64,000 nucleotides of DNA from Burkholderia gladioli (GTDB taxonomy: Bacteria > Pseudomonadota > Gammaproteobacteria > Burkholderiales > Burkholderiaceae). The position numbers and the translations under genes are program-made. Below the pieces are notes generated by a model. It worked only from the letters and a program-made list of their open reading frames with translations. It searched no databases and was not told the origin of the DNA. Within the stretch, counting starts at the first letter, position 1. Each line of letters begins with the position of its first letter. The stretch lies in assembly GCF_000959725.1 (NCBI RefSeq), contig NZ_CP009322.1, forward strand, positions 1,054,001-1,118,000, given 5' to 3'. Of the stretch, positions 17,823 through 26,316 are shown one piece after another.

Positions 17823-18764
17823 ATGCTTCTTGGACGCACTGCAAGCGGTCTTTACTGGATGTATCGCTACATCGAGCGCGCGGAGAACACCGCGCGCATC
17901 GTCGACGCGGGCCTGCGCATGGCGCTCACGCGCACCGCGGACGCGCCGGCGGAATGGTCCTCGGTGCTGGTCAGCTCGGGCGCCGACGAGGGCTTCCGCC
18001 AGAAGTACGAGGAATACACGGTCGACAACGTCGCCGACTACCTGCTGCGCGACCGCGACAACCCCTCCAGCGTGCTGTCCTGCATCGAGTACGCCCGCTC
18101 GAACGCGCGCATGGTGCGCATCGCGCTGACGCGCGAGCTGTGGGAGACCGTCAACGACGCCTGGCAATCGGTGAAGCGGGTGCTGGCGCAGCCGGTCAGC
18201 TCCAGCCAGCTGCCGGCCATCCTCGACCACATCAAGCGCGAGACCGCGCTGATGCTGGGCAGCTTCTACGGCACCATGCTGCGCAACGAGATCTTCGATT
18301 TCGCCGAGCTGGGCGCCTTCATCGAGCGCGCCGACAACACCGCGCGGATCCTCGACGTGAAGTACCACCTGCTGCTGCCCTCGGTCTCGCACGTCGGCAC
18401 CATGATCGACAACTACCAATGGGAGTCGATCCTGCGCTCGGTGGCCGCGCACCGCTCGTATCGCTGGGTCTACGACGTGCAGTACAAGCCGATCAACATC
18501 GCCGACTACCTGATCCTCAACGGGCGCATGCCGCGCTCGCTGCGCTATTGCTACGGCCGCGTGATGTCGAGCCTGAACCGGCTCGCGAAAGATTACGGCG
18601 TCACGCACGAATGTCACGAAACCGCCGCCAAAATCCTCCAGATGCTGTCCGACAATTCGGTCGAGCGGCTCTTCAAGAGCGGGCTGCACGAATTCCTGAC
18701 CGATTTCATCGGGCGCAACAACAGCCTCGGCGCGGAAATCGCCCAGGCTTACAACTTCGACTGA
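17823..18764 (+). CDS. alpha-E domain protein (DUF403)
   Basis: 313 residues, all-helical. The start MLLGRTASGLYWMYRYIERAENTARI is the alpha-E hallmark, repeated in spirit mid-protein as 'ELGAFIERADNTARILDVKYH', so the domain looks like an internal pairing of helical hairpins with conserved ER-E/D-N-AR motifs. In many bacteria alpha-E genes always travel with circularly permuted ATP-grasp and transglutaminase genes, and the domain is thought to support the ligase. The start follows a GGAGAACAGG ribosome site. It is separated from the next transglutaminase gene by 10 bases. Confidence 0.9.
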   Translation: MLLGRTASGLYWMYRYIERAENTARIVDAGLRMALTRTADAPAEWSSVLVSSGADEGFRQKYEEYTVDNVADYLLRDRDNPSSVLSCIEYARSNARMVRIALTRELWETVNDAWQSVKRVLAQPVSSSQLPAILDHIKRETALMLGSFYGTMLRNEIFDFAELGAFIERADNTARILDVKYHLLLPSVSHVGTMIDNYQWESILRSVAAHRSYRWVYDVQYKPINIADYLILNGRMPRSLRYCYGRVMSSLNRLAKDYGVTHECHETAAKILQMLSDNSVERLFKSGLHEFLTDFIGRNNSLGAEIAQAYNFD

Positions 18765-18774
18765 GAGATCCGCC

Positions 18775-19725
18775 ATGCGACTCGCCATCCGACATATTTC
18801 GCGCTTCCAGTTCGACGAGCACGCGAGCCATGCCCTGCAGCGCCTGCGCCTGCGCCCGCCCAGCGGGCCCGGCCAGACCGTGCGCGCCTGGCAGGTGACG
18901 ATCGACGGCGTCGAGCCCACCGTCGGTTATGCCGACGGCCTGGGCAACCGCATCGACCTGGTGCGCCACGACCGCGGCGACAAGGCCGAGGTGGTGGTGG
19001 TAGCCGCCGGCGTGGTCGAGACCCAGGACCGGGCCGGCATCGTCGGCAGCGCGGACGATTACGCCGCGCCGTGGATCTTCGAGCGCGCCACCGAGCAGAC
19101 CCAGGCCGGCGAGCGCGTGCGCGAGCTGGCCGAGGCGCTGCCGCTCGAGCACCGCAGCCTCGACGCGCTGCACTGGCTGATGACCGAGGTGCATGCGCGG
19201 ATCCGCTACGCGCCCGAGCTGACCGACTCGGATGCCGATGCGGAAGCCGCGCTGGAAGCGGGCCAGGGCACCAGCCGCGACCACGCGCAGGCCTTCATCG
19301 CCGCGGCGCGCTCGCTGAAGATCCCGGCGCGCTACGTGAGCGGCTACCTGCTGACCGACGGCGCGCTGCAGCGCATCGCCGAAACCATGCAGGCCTCGGG
19401 CGGCGCGCAGCAGTCGCAGCGCATGCAGATGGACGCCGACGGCACGCTCCACGCGGTGCAGGGCGCGGCCGAGGCCGAGCCGGTCGCGCGCCTGCAGCAG
19501 AGCGCGGTGGCCACCCTCCCGCAATCGGGCCACGCCTGGGCCGAGGCCTACGTGGAAGGGCTCGGCTGGGTCGGCTTCGATCCGTTCATGAACCGCTGCC
19601 CCGACGAGCGCTACGTGCGCGTCGCCACCGGCCTGGACTGCCGCGACGCGCGGGCCGTGACGGGGATCGGCGCGCGCGCGGTGGGCGTGGAGATCAGCGT
19701 GATCCAGTCGCCGGAGCTGGTCTGA
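18775..19725 (+). CDS. transglutaminase-like protein with catalytic Cys replaced by Ser
   Basis: 316 residues. An N-terminal beta region (Transglut_N, residues 1-80: MRLAIRHISRFQFDEHASHALQRLRLRPP) precedes the papain-like core. Where active members have GVCxDxAH, this protein has GQGTSRDHAQAF, so residue 167 is Ser (codon AGC at 19273). His253 (GHAWAEAY) and Asp269 (WVGFDP) of the triad remain. About 45 extra residues lie between the 'RYVSGYL' strand and His253. It may be a pseudoenzyme, a substrate binder or a serine-type variant. It follows the alpha-E gene by 10 bases and is clearly co-transcribed. Confidence 0.9.
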   Translation: MRLAIRHISRFQFDEHASHALQRLRLRPPSGPGQTVRAWQVTIDGVEPTVGYADGLGNRIDLVRHDRGDKAEVVVVAAGVVETQDRAGIVGSADDYAAPWIFERATEQTQAGERVRELAEALPLEHRSLDALHWLMTEVHARIRYAPELTDSDADAEAALEAGQGTSRDHAQAFIAAARSLKIPARYVSGYLLTDGALQRIAETMQASGGAQQSQRMQMDADGTLHAVQGAAEAEPVARLQQSAVATLPQSGHAWAEAYVEGLGWVGFDPFMNRCPDERYVRVATGLDCRDARAVTGIGARAVGVEISVIQSPELV

Positions 19726-20031
19726 GCGCGACTGGCGGCGTGGCCTGCCGTGGCGCGGCGCCGGAACCGGCGTACCTGTCTTCCGCCTGGGGGCGCCCCG
19801 GCCGTTGCCTCGATCGCGGGTCGCGCCGCTCGCGAGCGGCGCAGCCGCAAGCCTCGTCCCGGCGGGGCTCGCTGCGTCGCGAGCGCCGCGCGGCTGCCGG
19901 ATCTCCGGCCTCGAACCTCGGCACTGAACAAACCACCGCGCGCAACACCGCGAACCATTCTCGAAGCAGCACCGAAACCCTGAACCGCAGCGCCTGTCGT
20001 CCCGACCTGACCCGAACCGACCGACCCTGAC
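19726..20031. other. GC-rich spacer with a perfect 20-bp palindrome
   Basis: 306 bases between two transglutaminase genes. It contains GCGCCGCTCG/CGAGCGGCGC (19823-19842), a loop-free perfect palindrome, but no gene. It may terminate or attenuate the first three-gene set, or hold a second promoter for the large downstream protein. Confidence 0.5.
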
Positions 20032-23000
20032 ATGTCCATCCACGTCGCGCTTCACCACACCACCCGCTACCGCTACGACCGGCTGGTCGGGCTCGGCCCG
20101 CAGATCGTGCGGCTGCGTCCGGCTCCGCATTGCCGCACGCCGATCCTGTCGTACTCGATGAAGGTCGAGCCCGCGCAGCATTTCGTGAACTGGCAGCAGG
20201 ACCCGTTCGCGAACTACCTCGGGCGCCTCGTGTTTCCCGAGCGCACGCGCAGCTTCGAGATCACCATCGACCTGGTGGCCGAGATGTCGGTCTACAACCC
20301 GTTCGACTTCTTCCTGGAGGAAGCGGCGGAGACCTTTCCGTTCAGCTACGACGCCGCGCTGCGCGACGAGCTCGCGCCCTACCTGGTCTGCGACGCGGCC
20401 ACCGGCGCCTCGCCGCTGTTCCGCGACTACCTGGCCGGCATCGATCGCGCGCCGCAGGGCACCATCGACTTCCTGGTCGCGCTGAACCAGCAGCTGCAGA
20501 AGGACATCCGCTACCTGGTGCGCCTGGAGCCCGGCGTGCAGACGCCCGAGCAGACGCTGAAGCTGGCCTCGGGCTCGTGCCGCGACACCGGCTGGCTGCT
20601 GGTGCAGCTGTGCCGCCACCTGGGCCTGGCCGCGCGTTTCGTGTCGGGCTACCTGATCCAGTTGACGCCCGACGTGAAATCGCTCGACGGCCCCAGCGGC
20701 ACCGAGGTCGACTTCACCGACCTGCATGCCTGGTGCGAGGTCTACCTGCCCGGCGCCGGCTGGATCGGCTTCGATCCGACCTCGGGCCTGCTGGCCGGCG
20801 AAGGCCACATCCCGCTCGCCTGCACGCCGCAGCCGACCAGCGCCGCGCCGGTCGAGGGGCTGATCGACGAATGCGAGGTGGAGTTCGAGCACGAGATGGT
20901 CGTCACGCGCATCTACGAATCGCCGCGCGTGACCAAGCCCTATACCGAATCGCAATGGGGCGACGTGCTGGAGCTGGGCGCGGCGGTCGACGCGCAACTG
21001 GCGGCCGGCGACGTGCGGCTGACCCAGGGCGGCGAGCCCACCTTCGTCTCGATCGACGATCGCGACGGCGCCGAATGGAATACCGACGCGCTCGGGCCCA
21101 CCAAGCGCGGCTACGCCACCTCGCTGATCCAGAAGCTGCGCGCCGAATACGGCGAGGGCGGCTTCCTGCATTTCGGCCAGGGCAAGTGGTACCCGGGCGA
21201 GCAGTTGCCGCGCTGGGCGTTGTCGGTGTTCTGGCGCAAGGACGGCGAGCCGGTCTGGCAGGACCCGGCGCTGTTCGCCGACGAGCGCGAGCCGTCCTCC
21301 TACACCACCGAGGACGCGCAGCGCTTCATCCGCGCGCTGGCCGAGCGGCTCGGTTTGAGCGACGAGCATGTGCGTCCCGGTTTCGAGGACGTCTGGTACT
21401 ACCTGTGGCGCGAACGCCGGCTGCCGGTCAACGTCGACCCGTTCGACTCGCGCCTGGACGACGAACTGGAGCGCGCGCGGCTGCGCAAGGTGTTCGACCA
21501 GAAGCTCGACACGGTGATCGGCTACGTGCTGCCTTTGAAGCCGCTGCCGCAATCGCCCGGGCTGGCCGGCCCGCGCTGGGAAACCGGCCCGTGGTTCTTC
21601 CGCGACGAGCGCATGTACCTGATCCCCGGCGATTCGCCGATGGGTTATCGCCTGCCGCTCGATTCGCTGCCCTGGGTCAGCGCCACCGACTTCCCCTACC
21701 TGATCGACCAGGATCCGTTCGCGCCGGCCGTGCCGCTGCCGACCGCCGAGGCGCTGCGCGCGCGTTACCTCGGCGCCACCGACGCGCCGCGCTACCTGGC
21801 CGGGCAGGGCGGCTACGGCGCCCAGCGCATGGCCGCCGCGCCGCGCACGGCGCTGCAGTCGCCGCTGGATGCGCGGGACCAGGCCGGCCGCGGCGAGTTC
21901 GGCGAACCGGCCGGCGAGGGTGCCGCCCGCGCCTCGCAAGACGCCGCCGCGCACCGCTACCCCGATCGCTTCGAATCGGCCGCCTGGATCACGCGCACCG
22001 CGCTGTGCGCCGAGGTCCGCCACGGCGTGCTCTACCTGTTCATGCCGCCGCTGGCCGCGCTGGAGGACTATCTCGACCTGCTTTCCGCGGTCGAGCTGAC
22101 CGCCCGCTCGCTCGGCGTGAAGCTGGTGCTGGAAGGCTACGCCCCGCCGCGCGACGCGCGCCTGGCGGTGCTGCAGGTCACGCCCGATCCGGGCGTGATC
22201 GAGGTGAACATCCACCCGGCGCACGATTTCCGGCAACTGGTGCAGCAGACCGAATTCCTCTACGACGCGGCCTGGCGCACGCGCCTGTCGTCGGAGAAGT
22301 TCATGATCGACGGCCGCCATGTCGGCACCGGCGGCGGCAACCACTTCGTGCTGGGCGGCGCGACGCCGGCCGACAGCCCGTTCCTGCGCCGGCCCGACCT
22401 GCTGGCCAGCCTGATCGCCTACTGGCACAACCATCCCTCGCTGTCCTACCTGTTCTCTGGCCTGTTCATTGGGCCGACCAGCCAGGCGCCGCGGGTGGAC
22501 GAGGCACGCAACGACCAGGTCTACGAGCTCGACATCGCCTTCAAGGAGATCGAACGCAACAAGCTGCTTTACGGGCAGGACATGCCGCCCTGGCTGGTCG
22601 ACCGGGTGCTGCGCAACCTCTTGATCGACGTGAGCGGCAACACCCATCGCTCCGAGTTCTGCATCGACAAGCTCTACTCGCCCGATTCCTCCACCGGCCG
22701 GCTCGGCCTGCTGGAATTGCGCGCCTTCGAGATGCCGCCGCACGCGCGCATGAGCCTGGTGCAGCAACTGCTGCTGCGCGCGCTGGTGGCGCGTTTCTGG
22801 GATCGTCCCTACACGACCTCGCTGACGCGCTGGGGCACCGCGCTGCACGATCGCTTCATGCTGCCGGCCTTCGTGAAGATGGATTTCGACGACGTGATGG
22901 CCGAGATGCGCGAGGCCGGTTTCCCGTTCGACGCGGCCTGGTTCGCGCCGCATTTCGAATTCCGCTTCCCGCTGTTCGGCCAGGTGGCGGTGAAGGGCAT

Positions 23001-23505
23001 CGAGCTGAGCCTGCGCGGCGCGCTCGAACCCTGGCACGTGATGGGCGAGGAGGGCGCGGTCGGCGGCACGGTGCGCTACGTCGATTCCTCGCTGGAGCGG
23101 CTCGAGGTGCGCGTGAGCGGCCTGAACGACAATCGTCACGTGATCACCGTGAACGGCCGGGCGCTGCCGCTACAGCCCACCGGCACGGCCGGCGAATACG
23201 TGGCGGGGGTGCGCTACAAGGCCTGGGCGCCGCCCTCGGCCCTGCATCCGACGCTCGGCGTGCACGCGCCGCTGACCTTCGACATCGTCGATACCTGGAT
23301 GAGCCGGTCGCTGGGCGGCTGCCGCTACCACGTCGCGCATCCGGGCGGGCGCAACTACGCGACCTTCCCGGTCAATGCCTACGAGGCGGAGAGCCGGCGC
23401 CTGGCGCGCTTCGTCTCGATCGGCCACACGCCGGGACGCATGGAGGTGGCGCCGGCCGCGCCGAGCCGGGAATTCCCGTTCACCCTCGACCTGCGCCGGG
23501 ATTGA
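20032..23505 (+). CDS. large transglutaminase-DUF2126 protein
   Basis: 1157 residues. Residues 1-300 are a Transglut_N plus papain-like transglutaminase core with an intact triad: Cys183 (SGSCRDTGW), His232 (DLHAWCEVY), Asp248 (WIGFDPTSG). Residues about 310-1150 form the DUF2126 region (TQGGEPTFVSIDDRDGAEWN, HFGQGKWYPGEQLPRWAL, VGTGGGNHFVLGGATPADSPFLRRPDLLASL), which resembles ATP-grasp/glutamine-synthetase-like ligases in motif style and is always linked to this gene family. It is expected to be cytoplasmic, without a signal peptide. It is predicted to cleave or transfer amide-linked groups together with the ligases around it. Function unproven. Confidence 0.92.
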   Translation: MSIHVALHHTTRYRYDRLVGLGPQIVRLRPAPHCRTPILSYSMKVEPAQHFVNWQQDPFANYLGRLVFPERTRSFEITIDLVAEMSVYNPFDFFLEEAAETFPFSYDAALRDELAPYLVCDAATGASPLFRDYLAGIDRAPQGTIDFLVALNQQLQKDIRYLVRLEPGVQTPEQTLKLASGSCRDTGWLLVQLCRHLGLAARFVSGYLIQLTPDVKSLDGPSGTEVDFTDLHAWCEVYLPGAGWIGFDPTSGLLAGEGHIPLACTPQPTSAAPVEGLIDECEVEFEHEMVVTRIYESPRVTKPYTESQWGDVLELGAAVDAQLAAGDVRLTQGGEPTFVSIDDRDGAEWNTDALGPTKRGYATSLIQKLRAEYGEGGFLHFGQGKWYPGEQLPRWALSVFWRKDGEPVWQDPALFADEREPSSYTTEDAQRFIRALAERLGLSDEHVRPGFEDVWYYLWRERRLPVNVDPFDSRLDDELERARLRKVFDQKLDTVIGYVLPLKPLPQSPGLAGPRWETGPWFFRDERMYLIPGDSPMGYRLPLDSLPWVSATDFPYLIDQDPFAPAVPLPTAEALRARYLGATDAPRYLAGQGGYGAQRMAAAPRTALQSPLDARDQAGRGEFGEPAGEGAARASQDAAAHRYPDRFESAAWITRTALCAEVRHGVLYLFMPPLAALEDYLDLLSAVELTARSLGVKLVLEGYAPPRDARLAVLQVTPDPGVIEVNIHPAHDFRQLVQQTEFLYDAAWRTRLSSEKFMIDGRHVGTGGGNHFVLGGATPADSPFLRRPDLLASLIAYWHNHPSLSYLFSGLFIGPTSQAPRVDEARNDQVYELDIAFKEIERNKLLYGQDMPPWLVDRVLRNLLIDVSGNTHRSEFCIDKLYSPDSSTGRLGLLELRAFEMPPHARMSLVQQLLLRALVARFWDRPYTTSLTRWGTALHDRFMLPAFVKMDFDDVMAEMREAGFPFDAAWFAPHFEFRFPLFGQVAVKGIELSLRGALEPWHVMGEEGAVGGTVRYVDSSLERLEVRVSGLNDNRHVITVNGRALPLQPTGTAGEYVAGVRYKAWAPPSALHPTLGVHAPLTFDIVDTWMSRSLGGCRYHVAHPGGRNYATFPVNAYEAESRRLARFVSIGHTPGRMEVAPAAPSREFPFTLDLRRD

Positions 23506-23664
23506 AAACAATGCGCGGGCAAGACCGGAGGAGACAGCCGGCCGCCCAGGTGGTCGGACCCGTCGGTCCGCAATGATAGGATTCGGGCTCGACGGGCGGC
23601 GCGCGTCGCGGACGAGGTGTCCGCGACGCTGCTCGCGCCAGGCCCAGGCTGACGAAACGACATC

Positions 23665-26316
23665 GTGCTTCCCCAATTTATCGACGATCTGAGCGCCGAC
23701 GACGCCATGCATACGCTCTTCGACACAGGATCGATCCAGGACGCCGCCGAGCTCGGCGCGGCGCTGGCCGCGCCGGCCGTGACCGGCCGCTACGACGAGC
23801 TGCGCGGCGGCGCGGCGGCGCTGCAGACGGCCGCGCTGGCGCCGGTCTGGCGCGACTTCTTCACCCAGCTCGGCAGCGTTGGCTTCGCCGACCTCGACCG
23901 CCGCGCCGAGGCGCTCGAGCGCCGCATGCGCGAAAACGGGCTGGCCTACCAGTTGCACGACCAGAACGCCGGCGGCAGCGCCGCGCGGCCCTGGTCGCTC
24001 GACCTGCTGCCGATGATCGTCGCGCCCGACGACTGGGCCAGCATCGAGCGCGGCGTGCTGCAGCGCATGCGCCTGCTCAACGCCATGACGGCCGACGTCT
24101 ATGGCGAGCAGACCATCCTCAGGCAGGGCCTGCTGCCGCCGGCCCTGGTGACGGGGCACCCCGGCTACCTGCGGCCGATGCGCGGCGCCACCGTGCCGGG
24201 CGGCATGTGGCTGCACCTGGCCGCCTTCGACCTGATGCGCGGCCCCGACGGGCGCTGGCGGCTGGTCGCGCAGCACACGCAAGGGCCCACCGGGCTCGGC
24301 TACCTGCTCGAGAACCGCGTGATCGTCTCGCGGCTGTTCCCGCGCGCGTTCCGCGGCCTGCGCGTGCAGCGCCTGGCCGCCAGCTATCGCGCGCTGCTGC
24401 ACAGCATGCAGGACCTGAGCCCGGCCAAGAAGAACTCGCGCATCGTGCTGCTCACGCCGGGCCGCCACGCGCCGACCTATTTCGAGCACGCCTACCTGGC
24501 GCGCTACCTCGGCCTGACCCTGGTGGAAGGCGGCGACCTGACCGCGCGCGACCAGCACGTCTACCTGAAGACGCTGAGCGGGCTTGAGCCGGTGCACGGC
24601 ATCCTGTGCCGCGTCGACGACGAATGGCTGGACCCGCTCGAGCTTCGCCCCGATTCGATGCTCGGCGTGCCGGGCCTGCTGCAGGCGGTGCGCGCCGGCA
24701 ACGTGCTGCTGGCCAATGCGCCGGGTTCGGGCTTCCTCGAATCGCCGGGCGTGCTCGGCTTCCTGCCCAAGCTGGCCGAGAGCCTGCTCGGCGAGACGCT
24801 GGAGCTGCCGGCGCTGCCCACCTGGTGGTGCGGCGAGGCGGCCGCCTGCGCCGACGCGTTGCCGCTCCTGGCGCGCTCCATCATCAAGCCCGCCTATCCG
24901 CCGCTGGCGCAGGCGGGCGGGCGTTTCGACCCGGTCATCGGCGCGCGGTTGAGCAACCCGCAGTTGCTCGAATGGCGCGCGCGGATCCTCGCCAATCCGG
25001 CCCACTACGTGGTGCAGTCGGACCTGCCGCCCTCGCAGGCGCCGACCTGGCCGAGCAGCGCGCAGGGCTACGAAGGCGGCGCGCGGATCGTGCCCAAGCC
25101 GCTGCTGCTGCGCGTGTTCGCGCTGGCCGACGGCACCGGCTCCTGGCGCGTGCTACCGGGCGGGCTGTCGCGGGTCGGCACGCGTGACGAGCTGTTCAAC
25201 GCGCCGATGCCGCGCGGCGGCAGCAGCGTCGACACCTGGGTCATCACCGAAGGCGCGATCGACCCGACCACGCTGCTGCAGACGCATCTCGGCCCCGACG
25301 ACCTGGTGGCGCGGCCGCGCACGATCTCCAGCCGTGCCGCCGAGAACCTGTTCTGGCTGGGCCGCTACACCGAGCGCGCCGCCAACCTGACGCGCCTGGC
25401 GCGCGCCGCCTTCGAGCGGCTGCGCGGCGAGGACGACGTCGACAGTCCCGCGCATCTCGAACTGCTCGACGCGCTGTGCCGCGAGAACGGGCTGATCCCG
25501 GCCGAGACGCAATCGGCCGCGGTGTCGCCGCGCGAGTTCCAGCAGACGCTGGCGCGCGCGCTGTCGAGGCGCGCCGATCGCGGCTCGGGCATCGCGGCCT
25601 GCGTGCTCGGCATGCGCGGCGCGGCCGCGGCGATCCGCGAGCGGCTCTCGCGCGACCAGTGGCGGCTGATCGACGATGCCACCCAGTTGTTCGACGAGCC
25701 CACCAACGGCGAGGACGAGCCCGAGGAACAGCTCGGCAATGCCGCGCTGCAGTTGCTCGACCGGCTCAACCTGCTGCTCTCGGCGATCACCGGCGCGCAG
25801 ACCGACAACATGACGCGCGACGACGGTTGGCGCCTGCTGTCGATCGGCCGCCAGATCGATCGCGTCGATTTCCTCGCCAGCGTGCTGCGCTTCGCCTTCG
25901 AGGACGGCGCCGTCACCAAGCAGGACGGTTTCGAGCTGGTGCTGGAGCTGTTCGACAGCACCATCACGTTCCGCTCGCAGTTCCAGCGCGGCTTCGACGT
26001 GGCGCCGCTGCTGTCGCTGGTGGTGCTGAACGGCGACAATCCGCGCTCGCTGGCCTGGGTGGTACAGAAGATGCAGGGGCGCCTGACCAAGGTCGAGCAC
26101 GGCGAGGGTTATGCGCTCTCGGAGTTGTCGGAGACCATGCCCGAGATCGGCGCCTGGTCGCTGCACGCGCTCTGCGAGACCGACGAGGACGGCCGTCACG
26201 CGGTGCTGCTGGAGCGCCTGCAATCGGTCAGCCGGGCCGCCTGGGAGCTGTCGAACCGGATCGGCGAACGTTATTTCAGTCATGTGCGGGAATCAGGCAG
26301 GTCGCTATGGGGATGA
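23665..26316 (+). CDS. fusion of circularly permuted ATP-grasp and alpha-E domains
   Basis: 883 residues if the GTG at 23665 starts; ATG 23707 would remove 14. Residues about 60-540 repeat the DUF404/407 plan of the 16.3-kb gene ('PTGLGYLLENRVIVSRLFPRAF', 'TPGRHAPTYFEHAYLARYLG', 'DEWLDPLELRPDSMLGVPGLLQAVRAGNVLLANAPGSGF'), and about 550-870 the alpha-E plan (SRAAENLFWLGRYTERAANLTRL, 'RQIDRVDFLASVLRFAF'). It is therefore a single-chain version of the two-gene ligase pair upstream. Its stop overlaps the start region of the third transglutaminase gene, so the two are coupled. Confidence 0.92.
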   Translation: MLPQFIDDLSADDAMHTLFDTGSIQDAAELGAALAAPAVTGRYDELRGGAAALQTAALAPVWRDFFTQLGSVGFADLDRRAEALERRMRENGLAYQLHDQNAGGSAARPWSLDLLPMIVAPDDWASIERGVLQRMRLLNAMTADVYGEQTILRQGLLPPALVTGHPGYLRPMRGATVPGGMWLHLAAFDLMRGPDGRWRLVAQHTQGPTGLGYLLENRVIVSRLFPRAFRGLRVQRLAASYRALLHSMQDLSPAKKNSRIVLLTPGRHAPTYFEHAYLARYLGLTLVEGGDLTARDQHVYLKTLSGLEPVHGILCRVDDEWLDPLELRPDSMLGVPGLLQAVRAGNVLLANAPGSGFLESPGVLGFLPKLAESLLGETLELPALPTWWCGEAAACADALPLLARSIIKPAYPPLAQAGGRFDPVIGARLSNPQLLEWRARILANPAHYVVQSDLPPSQAPTWPSSAQGYEGGARIVPKPLLLRVFALADGTGSWRVLPGGLSRVGTRDELFNAPMPRGGSSVDTWVITEGAIDPTTLLQTHLGPDDLVARPRTISSRAAENLFWLGRYTERAANLTRLARAAFERLRGEDDVDSPAHLELLDALCRENGLIPAETQSAAVSPREFQQTLARALSRRADRGSGIAACVLGMRGAAAAIRERLSRDQWRLIDDATQLFDEPTNGEDEPEEQLGNAALQLLDRLNLLLSAITGAQTDNMTRDDGWRLLSIGRQIDRVDFLASVLRFAFEDGAVTKQDGFELVLELFDSTITFRSQFQRGFDVAPLLSLVVLNGDNPRSLAWVVQKMQGRLTKVEHGEGYALSELSETMPEIGAWSLHALCETDEDGRHAVLLERLQSVSRAAWELSNRIGERYFSHVRESGRSLWG

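Noticed and set aside
18706..23139. Very long minus-strand open frame (1477 codons) opposite the transglutaminase genes
   Set aside because: It is antisense to clearly homologous genes, rich in Arg/Gly/Ala/Gln/His, lacks any domain, and arises from high GC at the third codon position.
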